DNA of 5,470 nucleotides from Pseudomonadales bacterium (GCA_013215025.1 JABSRR010000075.1:1-5470); one strand, 5' to 3'; numbered from the stretch's first letter, positions 1-5,470 are shown. Program-made: numbers and translations. Notes: a model not told the origin generated them from the sequence alone.

Positions 1-902
1 GTGTCAGGCTCAATGCCGCAGATTACCGAGGCATCTTCCGGTGAGTATTCTTTCACTAATTCACGAAATTCTTCAATACCGTTAGTGTGCTGCTCTATAT
101 AGGCAGTATCTTCTAGGCCCTCGTCTAAAATAACGTGTGCGAAGCTGTTTAATAAAACAAGATCCGTACCCGGTAAAATAGGCAGATAGTAATCAGCCAT
201 CTGGCCCATCATGGTTTTACGCGGGTCAATCACAACCACCGGAAATTTGGGTTTGCCCTGTTTTTCGCGATTTTCTAGCGCCTCTTTTAAGCGCCAGTAA
301 ATAATTGGGTGTTGCTCGGGTAGGTTAGAGCCAAACGCCATTAAGCATTCGGTGTGCTCGAAGTCTTCATAGCAGCCGGGCGGGCCGTCTGAGCCAAATG
401 AACGCTTATAGCCCGATACCGCAGACGCCATACACAGTGTGGTGTTACCGTCATAGTTATTGGTGCCGATTAAGCCGCGCACTAATTTACCTAAGGTGTA
501 AAATTCTTCGGTAAATAATTGCCCAGTAGAGACAATGCCGATGCTGTCCATGCCGTATTTTTCTTGAATACGCTTGAATTCTTCAGCGACTTTATCGAGC
601 GCCGTGTCCCAATCGGTATTTTCATAGTCGTCATCGATCGATGCGCGAATTTTAGGTGCGATGCCGCGGCCGTTACCGGCAAAAATGCCAGCCTCGGTTA
701 AGCCTTTTACGCATAGCTTGCCGCGGTTAACGTCGGCGCCGCCAACGCCACGTGTGGTCACTGGCGTACCTTCACTGTCGAGGCCCACTTCTATTGAGCA
801 GCCAACAGAGCAGTAGCCACAGGTGGTGTATTTCCAGTCGACCTGGCCTTTGTTGTTTATGATAATTGGATTTTTATTTTTACGCCCAAATAGCATATGC
901 AT
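1..902 (-). CDS. nasA: Assimilatory nitrate reductase, catalytic subunit (5' part only)
   Basis: This gene encodes a cytoplasmic molybdopterin (bis-MGD) nitrate reductase that reduces nitrate to nitrite. Only the first 300 codons are present; the reading frame is open to the left edge, and family members usually have roughly 700-900 residues. Near the N-terminus a [4Fe-4S] motif is visible: C28, C31, C35 and C64 (C-x2-C-x3-C-x28-C, ending GKLCVKG). C157 in TTLCMASAVSGYK sits where the molybdenum-ligating cysteine of NasA/NarB lies, followed by the family motif GPPGCYEDFE and by VVVIDPRKT. No twin-arginine signal is seen, which argues against periplasmic NapA. It follows nirD by 168 bases on the same strand. 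An in-frame TGA lies 15-17 bases upstream. Two ATGs are possible, with first bases at 902 and 896; a weak GGA at 903-905 is better spaced for the second, giving MLFGRKNKN. NasA is preferred over other molybdopterin oxidoreductases because of the motifs and the nirBD context. Confidence 0.9.
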   Translation of the reverse strand, partial: MHMLFGRKNKNPIIINNKGQVDWKYTTCGYCSVGCSIEVGLDSEGTPVTTRGVGGADVNRGKLCVKGLTEAGIFAGNGRGIAPKIRASIDDDYENTDWDTALDKVAEEFKRIQEKYGMDSIGIVSTGQLFTEEFYTLGKLVRGLIGTNNYDGNTTLCMASAVSGYKRSFGSDGPPGCYEDFEHTECLMAFGSNLPEQHPIIYWRLKEALENREKQGKPKFPVVVIDPRKTMMGQMADYYLPILPGTDLVLLNSFAHVILDEGLEDTAYIEQHTNGIEEFRELVKEYSPEDASVICGIEPD

Positions 903-908
903 TCCAAA

Positions 909-938
909 GCAAAGTTTTAACCAGTGTCAAAACTTTGC
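909..938 (-). promoter_or_regulatory. Perfect 10-bp hairpin just upstream of nasA start
   Basis: The arms at 909-918 and 929-938 are perfect inverted repeats of GCAAAGTTTT with a 10-base loop. On the transcript strand the hairpin ends 3-4 bases before the weak GGA that precedes the nasA start. No T-run follows, so it does not look like a terminator. The same bases can form a competing helix: 915-922 (TTTTAACC on the plus strand) is complementary to 939-946, which takes up the T-tract of the terminator-like stem upstream. Seen: the complementarity. Inferred: a role in nasA expression. Confidence 0.5.
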
Positions 939-942
939 GGTT

Positions 943-1024
943 AAAAAATAATTTGCTCAATAGCTAAAGTGAGGGGGCACATAAAAACACCTGGAGGTTA
1001 TTCAATGTGTTAGCTATTGAACAA
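943..1024 (-). terminator. Terminator/attenuator-like stem with T-tract between nirD and nasA
   Basis: The arms at 957-967 and 1010-1020 pair perfectly over 11 bp (TTAGCTATTGA with its complement). They extend to 953-967 and 1010-1024 with a single mismatch at 956/1021. A second stem, 978-982 with 1005-1009 (CACAT/ATGTG), closes most of the long loop, leaving a one-sided 10-base bulge. In the direction of nirBD transcription the stem is followed by ATTATTTTTTAA (952-941), which includes six Ts. This resembles a Rho-independent terminator with an unusually large, structured loop. It could cut transcription between nirD and nasA or act as a conditional attenuator. The AT-rich stem makes its strength uncertain. 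Confidence 0.5.
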
Positions 1025-1040
1025 AGTACTTTCGTACTTT
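1023..1040 (-). other. Stem-loop with GAAA tetraloop after nirD
   Basis: A perfect 7-bp stem (AAAGTAC/GTACTTT) is closed by a four-base loop that reads GAAA on the transcript strand, a stable GNRA tetraloop. It begins 30 bases after the nirD stop codon. No useful T-run follows, so it is more likely an mRNA 3'-end or processing hairpin, or part of the compound structure downstream, than a stand-alone terminator. Its last two bases (1023-1024) overlap the outermost extension of the neighbouring stem but not its 11-bp core. Confidence 0.4.
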
Positions 1041-1070
1041 AATGCCCCACAAGCAGAGGCAAACTTTCTA

Positions 1071-1400
1071 TCAGCAATTAATCTGAATACGATCGCCCTC
1101 AAGCCGAACCGGCCAGGTTTTAATGCTGACAGACTCATCTTCTAAGCACTGACCTGTAGTTAGATCAAAATGCTGTTTATAAATTGGCGATGCGATGATG
1201 TCGGCACCATTTAGACAGCCTGCAATGCCGCGTGATAACACATTGGCTTTGCTAAAAGGGTCAAAGTTGTCAACCGCAAAGATTTTCTCTTCGCCATGCT
1301 TTGTAAGGCGGAAGATGGCAACTTGATGACCCTTAACCAGTGCACATCGGCCACCGCCTAACAGCACATCTCGTTTGTTACAAATATCTGACCATGCCAT
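1071..1400 (-). CDS. nirD: Nitrite reductase (NADH) small subunit NirD
   Basis: This 109-residue protein is the small partner of NirB in cytoplasmic NADH-dependent nitrite reduction to ammonium. It has the NirD form of the Rieske fold: FAVDNFDPFSKANVLSRG, then ASPIYKQHFDLTTGQCLED, then a C-terminal strand region. The C-x-H and C-x2-H ligands of true Rieske proteins are absent at the expected places (DNFDP and SPIYKQHFD), as in enterobacterial NirD, so no [2Fe-2S] cluster is expected. The length matches the family (about 108 residues). An ATG nine codons upstream (1427) is open, but the start at 1400 is chosen because TAAGGAG lies at 1413-1407, six bases before it, and MAWSDICNK aligns with the usual N-terminus. 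Ten bases separate it from the nirB stop, indicating one transcript and probably coupled translation. Confidence 0.95.
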   Translation of the reverse strand: MAWSDICNKRDVLLGGGRCALVKGHQVAIFRLTKHGEEKIFAVDNFDPFSKANVLSRGIAGCLNGADIIASPIYKQHFDLTTGQCLEDESVSIKTWPVRLEGDRIQINC

Positions 1401-1406
1401 AGTTTT

Positions 1407-1413
1407 CTCCTTA
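1407..1413 (-). promoter_or_regulatory. nirD ribosome binding site containing the nirB stop codon
   Basis: On the minus strand the sequence TAAGGAG has the nirB TAA stop as its first three bases and a near-perfect Shine-Dalgarno sequence, AAGGAG, ending six bases before the nirD ATG at 1400. Ribosomes finishing nirB would therefore stand on the nirD initiation region, which fits a need for balanced subunit amounts. It also decides the nirD start against the upstream ATG at 1427. Confidence 0.85.
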
Positions 1414-3948
1414 GGATGCGCTTGCAATTAAGGTTTGTTTTTCAACGTCAGTTGCGGGGCGGATTTGACCACGCTCTTTAACAAATACCACATTGTCGTC
1501 GCTCAGGTCTGAGTTAACAAAATGATCAAATCGTTTCACTTTCTCAGGATCTTCGATGGTGGTTTTCCATTCGCATTGATAGCTATCCACAACGCGTTGC
1601 ATATCTTCTTCAAGCTCTGCACAAATGCCTAACTTGTCTTCAATAACCACATCGCGCAGATAGTCGAGCCCGCCTTCAAGATTCTCAAACCAGACCGAGG
1701 TGCGCTGCAGCCGATCAGCCGTGCGTACATAAAACATTAAAATGCGATCGATATATTTGATCAGCGTCGCTCTGTCTAGGTCGGCTGCAAATAGATCAGC
1801 ATGCCTAGGTTTCATGCCGCCGTTGCCGCAGGTATATAAATTCCAGCCATTTTCAGTAGCAATTACGCCGATGTCTTTTGATTGCGCTTCTGCACATTCG
1901 CGCGTACAGCCAGAGACAGCAAACTTTAATTTATGCGGTGAGCGCAGGCCCTTGTAGCGATTTTCAATCTCAATCGCAAAGCCAACCGAGTCATCAACAC
2001 CGTAGCGGCACCAAGTAGAGCCCACACAGGATTTTACGGTTCTAACCGATTTACCATAGGCGTGACCGGTTTCAAAACCTGCATCAATCAGTTTTTTCCA
2101 AATCTCAGGCAGCTGTTCTTGACGCGCGCCAAATAAGTCAATGCGTTGACCGCCAGTAACTTTGGTGTAGAGATCGTATTCTTTTGCCACCTGACCTAAT
2201 ACGATCAGCTTATCGGGCGTGACTTCACCACCTGCCATGCGAGGCACAATAGAGTAAGTGCCGTCTTTTTGCATGTTGCCCATAAAGTAGTCGTTAGTAT
2301 CTTGGTTTATTTGGTGTTGATCTTCTAATATATAATCGTTCCAGCAGGAGGCTAAAATAGACCCGACCGTTGGCCGACATATATCACAGCCAGAGCCTTT
2401 ACCGTATTTGCCAATCAGCTCGGCAAACGATTTAATTTTTTCGACGCGGATAAGGTGGAAGATTTCTTGGCGAGTATAGGGAAAATGTTCACACAGGTCG
2501 GTATTCACCTCCATGCCTAAATTTTCCATCTCGGCATTCATCACCTGCGTTGCAAGTGCTGCACAGCCACCACAGCTGGTCGCAGCGCCAGTGCAAGCTT
2601 TTATATCGCCAATGGTGCAGTTGCCGGCTTGAACCGCGGCGTTGATATCACCTTTGCTTACATTATTACAGGAGCAAATCACAGCGCTGTCGGGCAGCAT
2701 ATCAACCCCTAGAGCGGCGCCGCCTGAGCCATCACGTGAAGGCAAGATCAATGTGTCAGGATGCTCGGGCAGGTCGATACCGTTTAAGGCGTATTGCAAT
2801 AGGGCATCGTAGTCAGATGTGTCGCCAACCAGCACGGCACCAAGCAGTTTTTGATTATCTGGGCTAACTACAATTTTCTTATACACTTCTGATGGCTGGT
2901 CAAGATAGGTATAAACTTTCGCGCCAGGTGTATTGGCATGCGCATCACCAATTGAGCCAACGTCGACACCCATTAATTTTAACTTGGTGCTCATGTCAAA
3001 GCCGGTGAATTCGGTATCACCGTCACCCGAGATTTGCTCGGCGGCAATGACCGCCATCTGATTACAGGGCGCAATCAGACCAAAGGTGCGGCCATTCCAC
3101 AGCGCACACTCGCCAATCGCGTATATGTTAGGGTCAGAGGTTTGGCAAACATTATTGATCACAATGCCGCCGCGCTCGCCGATTTCGAGCTCAGATTGAC
3201 GCGCTAAGGCATCTTGCGGGCGAATGCCGGCCGAGAACACAATCATGTCGGTTTCCAGCGATTCTCCGTCGGCAAATTCCATGCGGTGCTGTGCGTGTTC
3301 ACCATCGACAATTTGTTGGGTGTTTTTCTGCGTATGTACGCCAACCCCAAGCGCTTCGATTTTCTCGCGCAATACTGCGCCGCCGCCGTCATCTACCTGC
3401 ACCGCCATCAGGCGCGGCGCGAATTCAACGACATGTGTTTCAAGACCCAAGTCGTGCAGCGCTTTTGCCGCTTCTAAGCCGAGAAGGCCGCCGCCAACGA
3501 CAGTACCAATTTTTGCTGATTCGGCAGCGGCGGTCATATCAGCGAGGTCTTCAATGGTGCGATAAACAAAGGTGTTGTCGCGGTCATGTCCGCTGACGGG
3601 AGGCACAAAGGGGTATGAGCCAGTCGCTAAGACCAGCACATCATAGGCATAGCGATTGCCCGAGGCGGCTAAAACTTGCTGTTGTGCGCGGTCGATTTCA
3701 GTAATTTGCTCATCGCAAACACAGTTGATCTGATGCTCTGCATAGAAGGCATCTGTACCCATGGCAATGCTGTCGATACTTCTAGACTCAAACCAGGCAG
3801 TTAAATACACGCGGTTATAGGCCGGATTTGGCTCTTCACCGATAACGGTGATGGCATATTGTTGGTAGGCCGGGGATGCTATCATGGTCTCAATGAACTT
3901 ATGTGCCACAGGACCGTTACCAACAATGACTAACTCTTTTTTCTGCAT
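1411..3948 (-). CDS. nirB: Nitrite reductase (NADH) large subunit NirB
   Basis: This 845-residue cytoplasmic enzyme reduces nitrite to ammonium with NADH. The length is almost that of E. coli NirB (847). Domains in order: an FAD-binding pyridine nucleotide-disulfide oxidoreductase unit (about 1-310) with VIVGNGPVAHKFIE near the N-terminus, NADH-site VVGGGLLGLEAAKAL near 150-164 and IYAIGEC at 275-281; a BFD-type [2Fe-2S] domain with C425, C427, C459 and C462 (C-x-C-x31-C-x2-C); a second BFD-like segment with CDIC at 521-524; a ferredoxin-like nitrite/sulfite reductase half-domain (about 563-630); and the siroheme/[4Fe-4S] domain with C641, C647, C681 and C685 (C-x5-C and C-x3-C). All cofactor residues are present and the frame is intact. 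A GGAAAGG ribosome binding site lies five bases upstream of the ATG. It is the first gene of the nirB-nirD-nasA operon and is probably driven by the sigma-54-like site near 4080. Confidence 0.97.
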   Translation of the reverse strand: MQKKELVIVGNGPVAHKFIETMIASPAYQQYAITVIGEEPNPAYNRVYLTAWFESRSIDSIAMGTDAFYAEHQINCVCDEQITEIDRAQQQVLAASGNRYAYDVLVLATGSYPFVPPVSGHDRDNTFVYRTIEDLADMTAAAESAKIGTVVGGGLLGLEAAKALHDLGLETHVVEFAPRLMAVQVDDGGGAVLREKIEALGVGVHTQKNTQQIVDGEHAQHRMEFADGESLETDMIVFSAGIRPQDALARQSELEIGERGGIVINNVCQTSDPNIYAIGECALWNGRTFGLIAPCNQMAVIAAEQISGDGDTEFTGFDMSTKLKLMGVDVGSIGDAHANTPGAKVYTYLDQPSEVYKKIVVSPDNQKLLGAVLVGDTSDYDALLQYALNGIDLPEHPDTLILPSRDGSGGAALGVDMLPDSAVICSCNNVSKGDINAAVQAGNCTIGDIKACTGAATSCGGCAALATQVMNAEMENLGMEVNTDLCEHFPYTRQEIFHLIRVEKIKSFAELIGKYGKGSGCDICRPTVGSILASCWNDYILEDQHQINQDTNDYFMGNMQKDGTYSIVPRMAGGEVTPDKLIVLGQVAKEYDLYTKVTGGQRIDLFGARQEQLPEIWKKLIDAGFETGHAYGKSVRTVKSCVGSTWCRYGVDDSVGFAIEIENRYKGLRSPHKLKFAVSGCTRECAEAQSKDIGVIATENGWNLYTCGNGGMKPRHADLFAADLDRATLIKYIDRILMFYVRTADRLQRTSVWFENLEGGLDYLRDVVIEDKLGICAELEEDMQRVVDSYQCEWKTTIEDPEKVKRFDHFVNSDLSDDNVVFVKERGQIRPATDVEKQTLIASAS

Positions 3949-3953
3949 AGATG

Positions 3954-3960
3954 CCTTTCC
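3954..3960 (-). promoter_or_regulatory. nirB ribosome binding site
   Basis: GGAAAGG on the minus strand ends five bases before the nirB ATG (3948-3946). It supports this start for an 845-residue product whose N-terminus begins directly with the FAD-binding strand (MQKKELVIVGNG). Confidence 0.7.
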
Positions 3961-4069
3961 AGTTTTTTGCTCACGGGCTGCTTTTTAACAGTCAATGGCG
4001 ATACAATGACTTGTGAGAAGCGAGAAAAATTCCAGCAAGCGCTTTAATTAGCTAATATATTTTGCGTAA

Positions 4070-4086
4070 AGCATTATATATGCCAA
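4070..4086 (-). promoter_or_regulatory. Sigma-54-like promoter for nirB-nirD-nasA
   Basis: The minus strand reads TTGGCATATATAATGCT. This has GG and GC exactly ten bases apart and matches most of the TGGCAC-N5-TTGC consensus; the mismatches are the T after TGGCA and the A before TGC. A start near 4060-4058 would give a nirB leader of about 110 bases. Sigma-54 with NtrC control is established for many proteobacterial nitrate-assimilation operons, so the context fits. The same bases contain TATAAT (4078-4073), a possible sigma-70 -10 hexamer, but no decent -35 lies 16-18 bases upstream. No regulator gene is in the window. Confidence 0.5.
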
Positions 4087-4140
4087 CTATTTTATAAATT
4101 ATTTAAGTTACTGTTTTATATATTATAATTATTCTTTATT
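4087..4140. promoter_or_regulatory. AT-rich block upstream of the nirB promoter
   Basis: These 54 bases are overwhelmingly A and T and lie directly upstream of the sigma-54-like element. Such tracts are often flexible or bent DNA, for example an IHF-type bend between an activator site and a sigma-54 promoter. I did not find a clean IHF consensus, so the role is inferred from composition and position only. Confidence 0.35.
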
Positions 4141-4151
4141 GTGTGCATATA

Positions 4152-4169
4152 ACCGCTTGTAAAAGCGGT
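4152..4169. promoter_or_regulatory. Inverted repeat, possible operator
   Basis: ACCGCTT and AAGCGGT form perfect 7-bp arms around the four-base spacer GTAA. It lies about 65-80 bases upstream of the sigma-54-like element, a usual distance for an activator site. No T-run follows on either strand, so a terminator is unlikely. The sequence does not match the NtrC consensus; the binding protein, if any, is unknown. Confidence 0.35.
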
Positions 4170-4221
4170 AAAATACCCGTTGTGCACTAAATAAGATCAC
4201 AATTGGTGCGCTTTTTTATGG

Positions 4222-4260
4222 CAGCTTGATTGCAGCTTTATGTCAGCTCGGCGATCAGCT
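4222..4260. repeat. Four CAGCT motifs at about 11-bp spacing
   Basis: CAGCT occurs at 4222, 4233, 4244 and 4256, so the steps are 11, 11 and 12 bases. The bases between are only partly similar (three of the four read CAGCTT). This is helical-turn spacing on one face of the DNA in the middle of a divergent intergenic region. It could be a cooperative protein-binding array or a decayed short tandem repeat. Confidence 0.4.
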
Positions 4261-4349
4261 TTCAAGGTGCTGTTTAGGCTGTGTTGCTGCTGCAGCGTAA
4301 GCGCTAGATTTTAAGACCTAAGCCGTGCTTTCGTCGTTTTTGAGCTAAT

Positions 4350-4394
4350 GGGCAGATTTAGCGGCAATAGGGCTTTTTGCCGCTTGATTTGCCC
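4350..4394 (+). other. Long two-part stem-loop upstream of acyltransferase gene
   Basis: The outer stem 4350-4356 with 4388-4394 (GGGCAGA/TTTGCCC, one G-U pair) is followed by a symmetric 3x3 internal loop (TTT/TGA). Then comes a perfect 8-bp inner stem, 4360-4367 with 4377-4384 (AGCGGCAA/TTGCCGCT), and a nine-base loop. The G-U pair becomes an A-C mismatch on the other strand, so the plus-strand RNA folds slightly better. No T-run follows on the plus strand, so it is not a typical terminator. It may be a leader or small-RNA element. Confidence 0.4.
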
Positions 4395-4426
4395 GGTTGT
4401 GACTTGCTAATTTTCTGTAAAGCTTT

Positions 4427-4500
4427 AAGCTCCTTGGCGTTTTACTGCGTCGACGTATGTGTCGACTCATGTGTTCACAGCGGCGCCAAAAGCCGAGCTT
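4427..4500 (+). other. Second structured segment in the acyltransferase leader
   Basis: Nested complementary arms are visible: AAGCTC (4427-4432) with GAGCTT (4495-4500), TTGGCG (4434-4439) with CGCCAA (4484-4489), and centrally GTCGAC (4449-4454) with GTCGAC (4461-4466) around a six-base loop. The two outer helices are separated by an asymmetric internal loop (one base against five). If transcribed it would form an elongated hairpin ending 62 bases before the acyltransferase ATG. No known RNA family is recognised. Confidence 0.35.
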
Positions 4501-4546
4501 GGGCACAGCATAATTTGACTGTTTTATAGCTGAGCATGGTTCTTTC

Positions 4547-4580
4547 TGGCTAAACGAAAAAAATGGCTAAACGAAAAAAA
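4547..4580 (+). repeat. Perfect 17-bp tandem duplication spanning the acyltransferase start codon
   Basis: TGGCTAAACGAAAAAAA occurs twice head to tail, at 4547-4563 and 4564-4580. The ATG start (4563-4565) exists only because the last A of copy one meets the TGG of copy two; before copy one the equivalent codon is CTG (4546-4548). Each copy ends in a run of seven As, prone to slippage. The TAA at 4551-4553 inside copy one closes the frame upstream of the ATG. Confidence 0.9.
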
Positions 4581-5470
4581 TCGACTAATCCGTTTCATAT
4601 TTCCTATCTGCCTACTTGGCTGCTGTTGGCGCTGATTCGTATAGTTAGCTTCTTACCGTATCCGCTGATGATGCGTCTGGCTCAGTTGCTGGGCTGGGTG
4701 GCGCGCTTATTTTTGCGCATGCGCCGCCATGTAGTAGGCGTGAATTTATCCATGTGTTATCCCGATATGCCTGAGCCTGAGCGTGCTGAGTTAACCGAGC
4801 GGGTGTTGATGAATACCGGTATCGGCGCCATGGAGGCTTTGTATAGCTGGTGGGCAAGTGATAAACAGGTGCTGTCGCGCTGTGATTATCAAGGCCTAGA
4901 GTTACTGGATGCGGCCAAGGCTGAGGGGCGTGGGGTGATTTTGTTGGGTATTCATTTCACTACCTTAGATTTTTGCGGTCGCGCACTCGCGCAAACCTAC
5001 CCGATCGATACCATGTATAAAACCCAAACCAATGCCGCAATAGATTATTGCCTAAAGCGGGCACGTTTGCGCCGATATCAGCATGTGCTGGAAAAATCTG
5101 AAATGCGTCGGCTGCTCAAACATCTTAAACAGCAGCATGTGATTTGGTATGCCTGCGATCAGGATTTTGGCCGTAAGAATTCGGTTTACGCGCCCTTATT
5201 TGGTCAGCCGGTGGCAACGTTGGCTACTTTGGGTCGTTTGCTAAAGATGACCAATGCCAAACCCCTAATGGTTAAGCACTCGCGTCACAGTGCTGCAGGG
5301 ATTGGTCAAAGCCGTTATACGATTGAAATTTTCGACCCCTTCACCGAACAGCCCTTGGGTGATGATGATCAGCGCAACGCCGAGTTGATTAATCTTGCGC
5401 TTGAGCAAGCCATTAATAGTTCTACAGATCAATACTTTTGGGTGCATCGACGCTTTAAGCGTCGTCCTGA
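4563..5470 (+). CDS. Lipid A biosynthesis late acyltransferase, LpxL/HtrB family (3' end missing)
   Basis: This enzyme of the inner-membrane cytoplasmic face would add a secondary acyl chain from acyl-ACP to the lipid A precursor. 302 codons are visible and the family length is about 300-310, so only a few residues are lost at the right edge. A basic N-terminus (MAKRKK) is followed by a hydrophobic membrane-anchoring stretch near residues 16-52. H131 and D136 in GIHFTTLDFCG form the HX4D catalytic motif. WYACDQDFGRKNSVYAPLFG (195-214) corresponds to the conserved substrate/active-site block, and YFWVHRRFKRRP ends the domain. The first in-frame ATG after the TAA at 4551 is used. It has no clear Shine-Dalgarno sequence, and a short frame at 4536-4553 (MVLSG, stop) ends nine bases before it. 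LpxL, LpxM and LpxP cannot be told apart here. The gene is divergent from the nitrate operon and probably unrelated in function. Confidence 0.9.
   Translation, partial: MAKRKKSTNPFHISYLPTWLLLALIRIVSFLPYPLMMRLAQLLGWVARLFLRMRRHVVGVNLSMCYPDMPEPERAELTERVLMNTGIGAMEALYSWWASDKQVLSRCDYQGLELLDAAKAEGRGVILLGIHFTTLDFCGRALAQTYPIDTMYKTQTNAAIDYCLKRARLRRYQHVLEKSEMRRLLKHLKQQHVIWYACDQDFGRKNSVYAPLFGQPVATLATLGRLLKMTNAKPLMVKHSRHSAAGIGQSRYTIEIFDPFTEQPLGDDDQRNAELINLALEQAINSSTDQYFWVHRRFKRRP

Larger units (their letters stand above)
3949..4562. other. Divergent non-coding region between nirB and the acyltransferase gene
   Basis: These 614 bases hold no convincing gene on either strand; the longest small frames lack ribosome binding sites. 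From left to right they contain the nirB leader (3949 to about 4059), a sigma-54-like promoter (4070-4086), an AT-rich block (4087-4140), a 7-bp dyad (4152-4169), four phased CAGCT motifs (4222-4260) and two stem-loops (4350-4394 and 4427-4500). A TTGACT at 4515-4520 could be a -35 element for the plus-strand gene, but no good -10 follows at the right distance. The nirB leader contains a short interrupted stem at 3990-4011 (5 bp, a T-T mismatch, 2 bp, hexaloop) inside CTCAC/GTGAG arms. It lacks a T-run and the A1/G4 loop pattern of ANTAR-type antiterminator targets. Confidence 0.6.

Noticed and set aside
491..701. Short open frames on both strands within nasA
   Set aside because: The nasA frame runs unbroken through this stretch with clear family motifs, so these are frame shadows.
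1071..1400. NirD lacking Rieske cluster ligands as a possible degenerate protein
   Set aside because: Loss of these ligands is usual in NirD small subunits such as the E. coli protein; the rest of the sequence is intact.
3214..3596. Several overlapping plus-strand open frames opposite nirB
   Set aside because: They lie wholly within the well-supported nirB frame, overlap each other in different frames, and have arginine/alanine/serine-rich composition typical of antisense shadows, with no ribosome binding site.
3970..4017. Possible ANTAR/NasR-type antiterminator or terminator in the nirB leader
   Set aside because: The CTCAC/GTGAG arms are only 5 bp and are followed by an A-run rather than a T-run on the transcript strand. 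The inner hexaloop (TATCGC) lacks the A1 and G4 loop bases of known ANTAR targets.
4240..4314. 24-codon plus-strand frame (begins MSARRSAFK) in the intergenic region
   Set aside because: No Shine-Dalgarno sequence, cysteine-rich content from a GCTGCTGC repeat, and it overlaps the CAGCT array; nothing supports translation.
4645..4857. 70-codon minus-strand open frame opposite the acyltransferase
   Set aside because: It is inside a frame with a conserved family sequence, has low-complexity content and no initiation signal.
1..5470. CRISPR, insertion sequence, tRNA or toxin-antitoxin system
   Set aside because: No spaced direct repeats of the right size, no transposase or terminal repeats, no tRNA-like cloverleaf and no toxin-antitoxin pair were found on reading both strands.

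Overview
The window looks like chromosome of a free-living gammaproteobacterium. The NirB and NirD sequences are close to enterobacterial NirBD in length and layout, and the base composition is moderate. A marine Cellvibrionales/Spongiibacteraceae-type host is a guess from the overall look, not something the sequence proves.

Positions 1-3948 hold a minus-strand nitrogen-assimilation operon, read from high to low coordinates: nirB (siroheme NADH-nitrite reductase, large subunit), nirD (small subunit), a 168-base gap rich in RNA-type hairpins, and the 5' third of nasA (molybdopterin assimilatory nitrate reductase), which runs off the left edge. Together they would reduce nitrate to nitrite (NasA) and nitrite to ammonium (NirBD) in the cytoplasm. 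The nirD ribosome binding site contains the nirB stop codon, so the two subunits are tightly linked. The nirD-nasA gap carries a terminator-like stem followed by a T-tract, then two mutually exclusive helices just before the nasA start, which suggests nasA is set separately from nirBD.

Positions 3949-4562 are a 614-base non-coding divergent region. On the nirB side it has a sigma-54-like promoter (GG-N10-GC), a strongly AT-rich block and a short dyad. In the middle are four CAGCT motifs about one helical turn apart. On the right are two consecutive stem-loops upstream of the plus-strand gene.

Positions 4563-5470 hold a plus-strand LpxL/HtrB-type lipid A late acyltransferase, almost complete and cut a few residues short by the right edge. 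Its ATG lies on the junction of a perfect 17-bp tandem duplication, an unusual arrangement with no good Shine-Dalgarno sequence.

The protein-coding content is ordinary. I see no new multi-gene system. The points worth a second look are non-coding: the nirD-nasA attenuator-like region, the duplicated start region of the acyltransferase, and the structured divergent intergenic region.
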